NCBI RefSeq assembly: GCF_036850765.1
Contig: NC_089493.1
Span: forward strand, 8,929,632 to 8,993,631
Length of the DNA: 64,000 bases
Source: Saccopteryx bilineata
Lineage: Eukaryota; Chordata; Mammalia; Chiroptera; Emballonuridae
Reading direction: 5' to 3'
Shown here: one piece after another, positions 33,331 to 42,840 of the stretch
Layout: the number at the start of each line of letters is the position of its first letter
How positions within the stretch are numbered: the stretch's first letter is position 1
Made by a program: the position numbers and the translations under genes
Notes under the pieces: model-generated
The model's database searches: none
What the model was told of the DNA's origin: nothing
Seen by the model: only the letters and a program-made list of their open reading frames with translations

Positions 33331-34518
33331 GATGCAGAGTCCGTGTTGCTAGAGCTTCCAAATGTCCGAGGGAAGCCCGAAGTCGGGATTCCTATGTGGA
33401 ACTTAAATATTGGTCATCGACTCAAACACATTTTTCCCAACACCACGAGGTCCAAATTAAACCTCGTGCGCAGGCTGGACCCTGCTTATTGACTTAAACC
33501 CAGGCCATCTGAACCACTCTCTGCTCTTCAGGAACCAGAGGGGCTGGAGCACTGACCGAAGGGTTGTCACTGACGTCCTGGGAGGGCCTGGCGGCTCAGT
33601 CCCTGTTGTCCTTTCAGACCCCATCAGCAGGCTCTGGGACACTGGCCTGCTTTTCCTCTCTTAACTGATTCTGGGTCTTTGCTGCTGTTCCATGAGGACC
33701 GGTCCGCCCCACTCAGCCATAGGGGCTGCCCACCCCTCTCCCTCGCCACTCCATGGAGACGGACCTTGTTACCCAGCCCTCAGCTCTCTCCTGCCCAGGT
33801 CCTCACAACACCCTGCCGGCCTGCGGGGCCCCGGTGGACACCCCATTTCCCCCCTTTCCATTCCCTAACCGTCTCGTCTCCAATGACCTTCCCTCTACCC
33901 AACCACTCAGTGCCATGGCCACACTTGGTCCTTGTCATCTCCTGGGATCGCTCCACCTTGGAGTGTTCCATGCAGATGTTCTCACTCTGTGGCCACACCT
34001 CCTGTTTTTCTTGCTTCATCACCTACGTGCTTCCACTACACCTGTTCTTTAACCATATCAATGTCCCTCTGCTTCTCTCACTTCCCAGTGTTCATTTCCT
34101 TCCCTAATTCAGCCATTCCTCATAGGCTCCCTGATACCCCCAATGTCCTTGAACTATGGTCATTCATCTGGCAAAACCTCTTCTGAATTGGCCAAGGGCT
34201 GGATACAATATGCCTCATGTGCCCTGTGCAATGCTAAGCTAAATGGTGTATCACCTCCGTCATTGTAGACACTATACTCCTATTGTAGTCCAAGAGCTAT
34301 CAGTGTGATTGAGCAATTCACACACCAAATTCATGCCGTCTAGCTTCAGCTGGGCCCTTAAAGGCCTTTGGGACACCCCTGATTTCCTCTCTGCCCTTGG
34401 CCATTGTAGGTTCTCCCAACATCTCCAGTCCCCTCAAACCTTCAATCCCACTGTGAACCAACCTGTCTCTAATTGTGGTCTGTTTCTTCTGTCTGGAATG
34501 CTCCATTTTGGGATATAT
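33331..34518. other. Intergenic, unclassified pyrimidine-rich sequence
   Basis: Long C/T-rich plus strand from about 33660 onward gives open but unconvincing frames. It may be an old unrecognised LTR or LINE end; nothing specific can be named. Confidence 0.4.
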
Positions 34519-34758
34519 GTCTCTTCCACCTCTCTAACCTCTCTAACAGTCCCCTCCCAGGCACCCAGGCTGGACACCCCTTCTCTGCGTTCTCAGAGCA
34601 CCATCGCTTACCCTGAGGGTGACGCTCCCCTATTTAGTGTCTCTTCCACTTCTCTAACCTCTCTAACAGTCCCCTCACAGGCACCCAGGCTGGACACCCC
34701 TTCTCTGCGTTCTCAGAGCACCTTCGCTTACCCTGAGGGTGACGTTCCCCTATTTAGT
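34519..34758. repeat. 120-bp tandem duplication
   Basis: Two copies, 34519-34638 and 34639-34758, each starting GTCTCTTCCAC and ending CCCCTATTTAGT, with only a few mismatches (ACC/ACT, CCC/CAC, ATC/TTC, GCT/GTT). 120 is a multiple of 3, so a frame stays open through both. Confidence 0.95.
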
Positions 34759-34861
34759 GTCCCTGTTGCCACGAGCTCCTTGCAGCAGACTTTCAACTTC
34801 ACCACTGGCTCCCTGGTAGCAAGAAGAACACTGATGCACCAAATTCAATAAACATCCTTTG

Positions 34862-35246
34862 GCCCTGGCCAGTTGGCTCAGTGGTAGAGTCGGCCTGGCA
34901 TGTGGAAGTCTCAGGTTTGATTCCTGGTCAGGGCACACAGAAGTGCCTGTCTGCTTCTCAACCCTTCCTTCTCTTCTTCCCTTTGCACTTCTCTTTTTCT
35001 CTCTCTCCCCTTCCTGCAGCCAAGGCTCGATTGGAGTAAGTTAACCCTGGGTACTGAAGATGACTCCATGGCCTTGCCTCAGGTGCTAAGAAGAGCTTGG
35101 TTGCTGAGCAACAGAGCAATGCCCCAAATGGACAGAGCATCGCCCCCTAGTGGACTTTGTCAGGTGGATCACAGTTGGGGCACATGTGGGAATCTGTCTC
35201 TGCCTCCCCTTCTCTCAATAAAAATTAATTAATTAATTAATTAAAA
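34862..35246 (+). mobile_element. tRNA-derived SINE (GCCCTGG type), diverged
   Basis: GCCCTGGCCAGTTGGCTCAG, degenerate B box GGTTTGATTCC, then the GGTCAGGGCACACAG stem. Diverged body, ending in an ATTAATTAATTAATT tail. Confidence 0.88.
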
Positions 35247-35619
35247 AACCATTCTTTTATGTGTAGCCCATGCTTTCCTACCTGTGCGTCTTATGCCTCC
35301 ACCAGTCCGTCCTCCCTCTCTCCACGCAGCCAGAGCTGCCTCTCTGTGAAACGCAGCTCACAGCCCACTCCTTTCACAGTGCCCATCCTGACAGCCCTAG
35401 AGGAAATGTATCCCCTGTCCCTCTGAATGCTCAAGGTACAGATCTGGGACGTGCTCGTGTGACCACTCACTTTTTTTTTAAATACTGCGATTATTTACAT
35501 CTAAGTAAGTTACTGCGGGTAAGCTGTCTAGCTAGCTCATCTCTGTATTTCTACCAGTTAGCCTAGAAAATTTTTGGATGGGCAAGCGGAAATGCAATAA
35601 GAGACAGCCTTTTTGGAAA

Positions 35620-36035
35620 CTTGTATTAATTTCCTGTTGGTGCTGGAACAAATTATCACAAACTTGGGGAGTTAAAACAACATCAATTTATTATCTTACG
35701 TTTCTGGAGGCCAAGAGGCACCAGGAAAAAATGCCTTGCCTTGCCTTTTCCTGCCTCTAGGGGGCGCCCTCAGCCCTCAGCTCATGGCTTTTCTTGTGTT
35801 AGTTACCCCAACCTTGTCTACTGTGACTTTGCCTTCTCTGACCGACAAGTCTGCTTCCCTTTTCTAAGGACTCAAGTTGTGATTATGTTGGGCCACCCCA
35901 ATAATCCAGGGCCCTCTCCCCATTTCAAGAGCCTTTGTTTAGCTGCGTGGGCAAAGTCCCCGTTTTCATGCAAACATTCACAGGTTGCAGGGACCGTAGG
36001 TCCTGACTATCTCGGGCTGTGGTCAGCCTACTACA
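35620..36035 (-). mobile_element. MLT1-type LTR (ERVL-MaLR)
   Basis: The plus strand shows the MLT1 complement: AATTTCCTGTTGGTGCTGGA, then GTTAAAACAACATCAATTTA, TTTCTGGAGGCCAAGAGGCA and a right end near GTCAGCCTACTACA, so the LTR is in minus orientation beginning TGTAGTAGG. It starts 63 bp past the BDKRB1 stop and lies in the same transcriptional sense. Confidence 0.75.
35687..35692 (-). terminator. BDKRB1: Candidate BDKRB1 polyadenylation signal inside the MLT1 LTR
   Basis: AATAAA on the minus strand (TTTATT on plus), about 406 bp past the BDKRB1 stop, at the position where MLT1 LTRs carry an A-rich AATAAA. Use by BDKRB1 is inferred. Confidence 0.35.
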
Positions 36036-36097
36036 ATAGTATTCGTCACATCAGAAATAATTGATCAGGGAGTCAAGCTTCCGGGCTCACTGCTGCT

Positions 36098-37156
36098 TTA
36101 ATTCCACCAGAAAAGTCGGGGGATTTCTTTCCTGTGGGACGAGGACATCGTCCTTAGACTTCTAGGGGTGCATTTCCGATAGAGTTCCCACACCCTGGTC
36201 CTGAAAAGCTGACCCACAAAGACGTAGATCACTGGATTCAGGCAGCTGTTGACGAAAGCGAAGAAGTTGGCCCACTGCAGGCCCAGGTCGGTGAAATCCT
36301 CCCAGAAGCAGCCGCGGAGGGCCTGCACCTCGATCAGGAATTCCAGGAAGGCGAAGAAGTGGTAGGGGGCCCAGCAGACCAGGAAGGCCGCCACCAGCGT
36401 GAGAAGCAGCGCCGTGGTCTTGCCCTCAGCGGGGCCCCCGCAGCGTGTCCGCCTGACCTCTGCCCGCCCCCGCAGGGAGGCCAGGATGTGGTAGTTGAAG
36501 AAGACGATGGCACCCAGTGGCAGGAGGAAGCCCAGCACGTTCAGCTCCACCATCCTCGCGAAGCGCCAGGCCTCGTGGGGGAACAGCAGCACGCAGGCGG
36601 AGACGTTCAGTTCCGGGACGGCTTTGACGGAGCGGAGCAGGAACGTGGGGATGCTCAGGAGGCCCCCCAAGACCCAGATGAGCACGCAGGTGACCTGGGC
36701 CAGCCGCCGCCGCCGCCGCCTCCGGCTCGCCATGGGGTGCACCAGCACGCAGTAGCGGTCCTGGCTGATAGCCACCACCAGAAAGATGCTGATGAATAAG
36801 TTGGCCTTGATCACCCCGTTGACGACGCGGCAGAGGACGGCCCCGAAAGGCCAGTTGAACTGGTTCCAGATGTTCTCGGCCCAGAAGGGCAGGCCCAAGA
36901 CAAACACCAGGTCGGAAGCCGCCAGGTTGGCCAGGTAGATTTCGGCCGCGCTCAGACGCCGCCGGGGCAGAAGGAAGACGGCCAGCACGAACAGGTTTCC
37001 CAGCAGGCCACAGAAGCAGACGGCGACGATGAACGTGGGCAGCACTCTGTGCAGCACGGCCCAGGCTTCCCGAGCTTCGTCACAGGACGTGGCATTTGGA
37101 GGCACGAGCTGGCTCTGGTTGGAGGACGGAAACTCCAGGAGGGTCTGGGACGCCAT
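36098..37156 (-). CDS. BDKRB1: Bradykinin receptor B1
   Basis: Class A G-protein-coupled receptor at the plasma membrane for des-Arg kinins (des-Arg9-bradykinin, des-Arg10-kallidin), signalling mainly through Gq; normally induced in inflammation. 352 aa against 353 in human. Seven hydrophobic segments lie at roughly 38-63, 73-97, 108-133, 154-176, 202-225, 247-272 and 291-315. Visible landmarks are Asn54, Asp82 in LAASD, Cys109 and Cys188 for the extracellular disulfide, DRY at 133-135, CWAP at 261-264 and NPVIY at 307-311. N-glycosylation sequons are at Asn13, Asn21 and Asn184. The C-terminus EIPRLFWWN is close to human. The coding exon starts at a splice acceptor (TTGTTGCAG, exon from 37166) 10 bases before the ATG, fitting the known layout with non-coding 5' exons, which I could not locate. 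An Arg run at 145-151 is unusual. Confidence 0.97.
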   Translation of the reverse strand: MASQTLLEFPSSNQSQLVPPNATSCDEAREAWAVLHRVLPTFIVAVCFCGLLGNLFVLAVFLLPRRRLSAAEIYLANLAASDLVFVLGLPFWAENIWNQFNWPFGAVLCRVVNGVIKANLFISIFLVVAISQDRYCVLVHPMASRRRRRRRLAQVTCVLIWVLGGLLSIPTFLLRSVKAVPELNVSACVLLFPHEAWRFARMVELNVLGFLLPLGAIVFFNYHILASLRGRAEVRRTRCGGPAEGKTTALLLTLVAAFLVCWAPYHFFAFLEFLIEVQALRGCFWEDFTDLGLQWANFFAFVNSCLNPVIYVFVGQLFRTRVWELYRKCTPRSLRTMSSSHRKEIPRLFWWN

Positions 37157-37166
37157 CCACAGTGAC
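37157..37166 (-). other. BDKRB1: BDKRB1 5' UTR stub and splice acceptor
   Basis: On the minus strand TGTTTGTTGCAG is followed by GTCACTGTGG and then ATG. This is the 3' splice site feeding the coding exon. Confidence 0.75.
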
Positions 37167-37429
37167 CTGCAACAAACAGCATGCAGCTAACACGGGCGGG
37201 CCGCCCCCAACCACGGCTCGCGGGCTGTATCCAGTTGGCCACGGCTTTGGAAAAGAAGTTTCACTGACTCACGGCCACACCCATTCGTTTACAGATAGTC
37301 AGCGGCCGCTGCTGTGACGAGAGCAGAGCCGAGGGGTTGCGACAGAGACTGTGAGGCCTGCTAAGCTGGAAACATTGACCATGTGTTCCCTTCAGAGGAG
37401 AAGTTTGCCAACTCTTGAGATAAAGGGAA

Positions 37430-37725
37430 GGACCGGGGTTTTGAAACCTGAGTCCGAATCCTGGCACAACATCCTTGGTGGGGGCCACTTAGACCCACTG
37501 ACTTTTATTTTTCTTTCTGAAAATCAGCGCTAAATACATCCTGCTTGGCACGGCTGCCTGGCATAGAGGAAGCACTCAGCGGGAGGTTGTGATTAGTCTT
37601 ATTAACGACCATGTTGCTATTGTTAACAGTCTAACAAGCATTGCATGAGCACCTACTTTGTGCCAGCACTTTGCCCAGGGTGGGAGATACAGGGAACAGA
37701 AGAGCCCCCACCTAAAGGCGCTCAC
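37430..37725 (+). mobile_element. MIR and MIR/L2-like remnants
   Basis: TTGAAACCTGAGTCCGAATC, then GGCTGCCTGGCATAGAGGAA (MIR), followed by TTGCATGAGCACCTACTTTG and TGCCAGCACTTTGCCCAGGG (L2/MIR terminal type). Two adjacent old fragments. Confidence 0.6.
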
Positions 37726-37738
37726 CGTCTAGAGCAGT

Positions 37739-38250
37739 GGTAGTCAACCTGGTCCCTACCGCCCCCTAGTGGTAGTCAACCTGGTCCCTGCCACCCACTA
37801 GTGGTAGTCAACCTGGTCCCTACTGCCCCCTAGTGGTAGTCAACCTGGTCCCTACCGCCCCCTAATGGTAGTCAACCTGGTCCCTGCCACCCACTAGTGG
37901 TAGTCAACCTGGTCCCTGCCACCCACTAGTGGTAGTCAACCTGGTCCCTACCGCCCCCTAGTGGTAGTCAACCTGGTCCCTGCCACCCACTAGTGGTAGT
38001 CAACCTGGTCCCTACTGCCCCCTAGTGGTAGTCAACCTGGTCCCTACCGCCCCCTAATGGTAGTCAACCTGGTCCCTGCCACCCACTAGTGGTAGTCAAC
38101 CTGGTCCCTACTGCCCCCTAGTGGTAGTCAACCTGGTCCCTACCGCCCCCTAGTGGTAGTCAACCTGGTCCCTGCCACCCACTAGTGGTAGTCAACCTGG
38201 TCCCTACTGCCCCCTAGTGGTAGTCAACCTGGTCCCTACCGCCCACTAGT
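37739..38250. repeat. 32-bp minisatellite, exactly 16 copies, derived from a hAT terminus
   Basis: GGTAGTCAACCTGGTCCC recurs every 32 bp from 37739 to 38219 with no indels. Unit ends fall into classes A (CTACCGCCCCCTAGT), B (CTGCCACCCACTAGT), C (CTACTGCCCCCTAGT), D (CTACCGCCCCCTAAT) and the last E (CTACCGCCCACTAGT). Their order is A B C D B B A B C D B C A B C E, which shows multi-unit duplications. Confidence 0.97.
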
Positions 38251-38409
38251 GGGCGTTCCAGCTTTCATGGTGGGCGGAAGCGGAGCAACCAAAGTATAAA
38301 TAAAAAGATAGATTTAACTATAGTAAGTTGTTTTATACAGATTTATTCTGCCAAACTTAGCAAAAATCTGACATAAAGTACTTGGTAAGTAATTATTATT
38401 ATATGCTTT

Positions 38410-38783
38410 TTTTTTTGAGATTTCTTTTTTTTAATTAATTAATTAATTAATTAATTAATTTTTATTTTTTTACAGAGGCAGAGATAGACAGGGACAGACA
38501 GACAGGAACGGAGAGAGATGAGAAGCATCAATCATCAGTTTCTCGTTGTGCGTTGCGACTTCTTAGTTGTTCATTGATTGCTTTCTCACATGTGCCTTGA
38601 CCGTGGGCCTTCAGCAGACCGAGTAACCCCCTGCTGGAGCCAGCGACCTTGGGTCCAAGCTGGTGAGCTCTTTGCTCAAGCCAAATGAGCCCACACTCAA
38701 GCTGGCGACCTCGGGGTCTTGAACCTGGGTCCTTCTGCATCCCAGTCCGACGCTCTATCCACTGCGCCACCACCTGGTCAGTC
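38410..38783 (-). mobile_element. tRNA-derived SINE (Rhin-like type) nested in the hAT element
   Basis: TTAATTAATTAA tail side at left; CGCCACCACCTGGTCAG at right is the complement of the head. Target duplication TATTATATGCTTT at 38397-38409 and 38784-38796. Confidence 0.93.
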
Positions 38784-38961
38784 TATTATATGCTTTAACT
38801 TGATGTAACTCTGCTTTATAAATTTTGTAAAGTAAAGTTACTTTCCTACTTTATAAATCACCATTACTGTGGAACCGGTGGGCGGTTAGAAATTTTTACT
38901 ACTAACAGAGATACAAAAGTGGGCGGTAGGTATAAAAAGGTTGACTGCCCCTGCTCTAGAG

Positions 38962-39770
38962 GGATGCACACATGGAGAGTGTCTGTCACAATGTACCTAC
39001 TGACCACACGTGTTAGCAGGCACCACCATCATTTTCAGTTGGATGCCGGTCATGAGAGAGGAGGAGGTTTCTGGCCTGAGCTCCTAGAAATATAAAGGTC
39101 GACTGAAAGGGAGCTGACAGAGTGAAGATGGAGAGGTTTTTGTTCTTGTCTTTGTTGTTGTGAGGGCTGTGGACCAGGAGTTCACTTTAGGACGTGTGAA
39201 GGTTGAGGTGTCTGTTGGATACCAGCTGGGATAGCTATGGGACGGCTGGTTGTCAGGACAGGTAGGGGTTCAGAGACCCGGTCTGAGGTAGCGGTAGACG
39301 GTTGGGAGCTGTAATCTCATAGGTGGTATTTAAAGCCACAGGACAGGATGAAACCCTCCAAGGGATGGTCTAACGACCGTGTATGTACTGAGCTTCCCTC
39401 TCTCAGAGCAGGTGATGGGGAACGCATCACTTGCACAGGAGTTTGTCGATGTTGCCGTCACTACGGGGCTGCGGTGATTTCACCGACAGCCAGAAAACCT
39501 AAACTCAAAGCTGCTGCTTCAGAGGTTAGTCGTTTTGAAAGAGCGTGCCCTAGGACACTGACTGTACCAGCAGGGGGTGCTGTGCTAAGTCACTGTGAGG
39601 TGTGACCGTTCTTTAAGTTCATTCTGCTCATTTTTGGTTCCAACTCATCTTGTGCACATATGGCAAAGGAAATGCTGACTGTGTGTCATCTCAGCAAGAA
39701 TTGCGTAGACCATGACAAGTGCCAGTTTGATACCAGTATCCTCAGATTCTTCAAGTGAAAAAAATCAGTC
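38962..39770. other. BDKRB1-BDKRB2 interval, nothing named
   Basis: Unique-looking sequence upstream of BDKRB1. BDKRB1 non-coding exons could lie here or further right, but no exon could be recognised by sequence. Confidence 0.45.
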
Positions 39771-39772
39771 AG

Positions 39773-40110
39773 GACTGACTGGTGGTGGCACAGGAGATAG
39801 AGCATAACCTGGGACGCCGAGGTCGCTGGCTTCAGGGCAGGCTCGCCAGCTTGAGCGTGGGATCATAGACATGACCCCAATGTCGCTGGCTTAAGCCCTA
39901 AGGTCTCTTGTTTGAAGCCCAAGGTCGCTGGCTTGAAGCCCAAGGTCGCTGGCTTGAGCAAAGAGTCACTCGCTCTGCTGTAGCCCCACCCCAGTCAAGG
40001 CACATATGAGAAGCAATCAGTGAGCAACTAAAGTGCTGCAACTACGAGTTGAAGCTTCTCATCTCTCTCCCTTCCTCTCTCTTTCTCTCTCTCTCTAGGA
40101 AAAAAAAGAT
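39773..40110 (+). mobile_element. tRNA-derived SINE (Rhin-like type), diverged
   Basis: GACTGACTGGTGGTGGCACA head, repeated AGGTCGCTGGCTT blocks, AGTCAAGGCACATATGAGAA, then a (CT)-rich and A-rich tail. Older than most copies; no clean target duplication. Confidence 0.83.
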
Positions 40111-40376
40111 TAGTCATTTTCAATCAGGGTCCAAGAAAAATTTCCAAAGTTCATTCTGAAGAAGTGAAACCACAAACTTTTGGAGAATACTATTCTAAAG
40201 TCAGTTAAAATTGTTCCCATTGGAAATGAAGTTGCTGTATTTCATGATGACAGTACACTTGCACGTTTGGTAGGCACAGCGTCACAGCAGCCACATTGTT
40301 CTTACTAAAAGCAGAGAGACCGGGGAAACAGAAAGGGGCTTCTTGTCATTCTTAGTTGCATCTAAATAAGTTTCGA

Positions 40377-40796
40377 GGCCCTGGCCGGTTGGCTCAGCGG
40401 TAGAGCATCGGCCTGGCATGCGGGGGACCTGGGTTCGATTCCCGGCCAGGGCACATAGGAGAGGCGCCCATTTGCTTCTCCACCCCCCCTCCTTCCTCTC
40501 TGTCTCTCTCTTCCCCTCCCACAGCCAAGGCTCCATTGGAGCAAAGATGGTCCGGGTGCTGGGGATGGCTCCTTGGCCTCTGCCCCAGGCGCTAGAGTGG
40601 CTCTGGTCGCGGCAGAACGACGCCCTGGAGGGGCAGAGCATCACCCCCTGGTGGGCAGAGCGTTGCCTCTGGTGGGCGTGCCAGGTGGATCCCGGTCGGG
40701 CGCATGCGGGAGTCTGTCTGACTGTCTCTCCCCATTTCCAGCTTCAGAAAAATACAAAAAAAAAAAACCCCAAAAACAAAACAAACAAAAAAACAA
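40377..40796 (+). mobile_element. tRNA-derived SINE (GCCCTGG type), young copy
   Basis: Intact GCCCTGGCCGGTTGGCTCAG head and GGTTCGATTCC B box, full body and a long A/C tail. Perfect 15-bp target duplication CTAAATAAGTTTCGA at 40362-40376 and 40797-40811. Confidence 0.95.
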
Positions 40797-40811
40797 CTAA
40801 ATAAGTTTCGA

Positions 40812-42840
40812 TAGACTCTACCAACTGAAATGGAGGTGGTCGCTGACAAGGTTTTTAAAACTTTAAACCTAGTTTCTGGGCTATGAACTTTCCGAGATGT
40901 AGTTGATGATGAATTTGAAAAAAACACACGTTAGCTGTGTTTTCTGTCTCAGCTGCCTATCCTCAATCGATTTTAGGAGACGGTTATGAAACTGTTCGTT
41001 AAAGCAGATCTCTGGTTGAATTTTGTTCCAAATCAACGGAAAATCTTTAATCTAATTAGTTAATAAATGCAGTAGCAGAACACCAGCTTTTAAAGCATTT
41101 AGCAGATTACAATGATTGAAAACAAATATTTTATGTAGAAAATAATTAAATTTTTTTACTGAAAGAGCAAGGGAGGAAATGATCAAATTAAGTGATAAGT
41201 GCTCAAATGGCACACAAGATTAATTTTAAAAATCTGTAATAAAATCATATATTGAGCTTTGACATATATCAATTTGTAGGGAGAATATTTTTTTCAATCG
41301 GATGAATTCATATTCTACAGAGAAAAGAGATAGAATACAAGAAATCTATGATTTGTAGCATCTGCATTAGACAAAGCATGCAAAAATTATAAATAGCTAC
41401 AGCATATTTGACGAGTTCAATCCGGTAAATGTATTTTGTTGAGGAAAGAAACTCTGAAGTAAGGCCTAATGGCTGCACCTATGACAGTGTTGGGGCTGGA
41501 ATATTTACATAATTCCGCACGTAAAGGACCGGACTTGAGAAGTTCTTAGAATTTTCTCAGAGTTTATCAGGGACCTTCACACTCGCAGGGGGATTGTTTT
41601 CTTAATTAAATACATTCTGGTGCAAGGAAAAGAGTCAACTGAAGGTGGCCCTTTAAATTTATTAACCATAAGATTTGCAGCAAAGGATTTCGGCAATGAT
41701 ATGGAACAATTAAAAATAATAAAATCACACTGAAAAAAAAATGCATTCTCCACGAAAATTAACAGTGACATACCAGAGTCAGGTACAAGCCGAAGAAACT
41801 AATGATAGCTCATGGATATGTTCCAAGAGCAATTATTTTGCTTACGTCGTTTTTCAATGTTCAGTTCATTAACAGAAAGGTTCATTTCACTTTAATATAT
41901 GTAGAGATAATTTTTCTGAAAAAAAAAGGTTTGACTAAAATGACTTTATAGCTCTATTAATGCAATATAACCAATTTGTTGGTCTGTGTGTGTATGTGTG
42001 TGTGTGTGTGCGTGCGCGCGTGCCTGCATGCGTGTATAGTTTTAAATACATAATGTTTTTGAAAGTTTTTGACTTGAACTACTTTACAACCCCATCGATA
42101 TGCTATTACCAACTTATTGATTTAAGACGCCCAGTCTGTGGTACTTGGTTACGGCAGCCACGGGAGAGAACTGGCCCCGGCACACCTGTCTCCGCAGGTG
42201 CCCGGTGGGCAGCCAGCAGCCGCACACAGGTGTGCAAGCTGTGTCCCGAGACTGCCTCTGGGCTTCACGCCACTCCTTCCTGTGCTCTCCTGCACGTGTG
42301 AGGAAGTTCTGTGTGCCAAGAAAAACCTGCACGACACCTTCGTCTCAGCCCCAACTGTCCCCCGTGCCCAGGCTGCAGGGGCAGGGGGCCCTGGCCCCCG
42401 ATCTGACTCCTTGTCACACCTGTGAAGTGCTGGGGTCCGTCCCTACCAGCTGCTGCCTGTGTGTGTGGAGCCAGAGAGGAGAATTCCTCCTTCACCAGCT
42501 CTTCGTGTCACCTCCAGAACTTGCCTGGCACCTCACAGGTGTTCAGTACGCTACCGCCCCTGTTCGTGAGATGTATTTGATCCTCTTTGAAAGACTCAGA
42601 GGTGGCACTGGGCAAGTCTACTAGCGACGATGACGCTTCTGTAGTCTCTACGGGGTGTTTCCCTGAGTACTGTAGCACATTTTTAACCCTGGCAGGTGGC
42701 ACTCAGAAGGCAGTGGGACTTTCTACAGCAAGTTCGCCTTCTTCAAGTGAATGCCGCTGTTGCCAGCGAGGTGATGATAAAGGCATTTGAGATGCAGACA
42801 CAGGTATTAGAGATTGTCCACCCAGTTGCATAATAACGTG
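40812..42840. other. Interval sequence, AT-rich then mixed; unassigned
   Basis: AT-rich to about 42080, with stop-broken frames and a (TG)n tract at 41985-42012. 42120-42840 is more GC-rich with short overlapping ORFs. No gene or repeat recognised; a decayed processed copy of something cannot be excluded. Confidence 0.4.

Larger units (their letters stand above)
37735..38953. mobile_element. hAT element with expanded 5' terminal repeat (1.2 kb)
   Basis: Left end CAGTGGTAGTCAACCTGGTC; the right end, read on the complement, is CAGGGGCAGTCAACC and then TACCTACCGCCC. Flanks GTCTAGAG (37727-37734) and CTCTAGAG (38954-38961) match at 7 of 8. Near both ends GGGCGGT/ACCGCCC subterminal blocks occur. 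The interior is AT-rich and lacks transposase. A Rhin-like SINE is nested at 38410-38783, and the left end carries a 16-copy 32-bp array. Confidence 0.9.

Noticed and set aside
36359..36799. 146-codon plus-strand ORF antisense to BDKRB1
   Set aside because: Shadow of the GC-rich BDKRB1 coding exon; no features of its own.
39640..41900. Possible decayed processed pseudogene or transposase
   Set aside because: A few phrases look coding-like (for example VPIGNEVAVFHDDSTLA), but frames are broken by stops and no family could be named.
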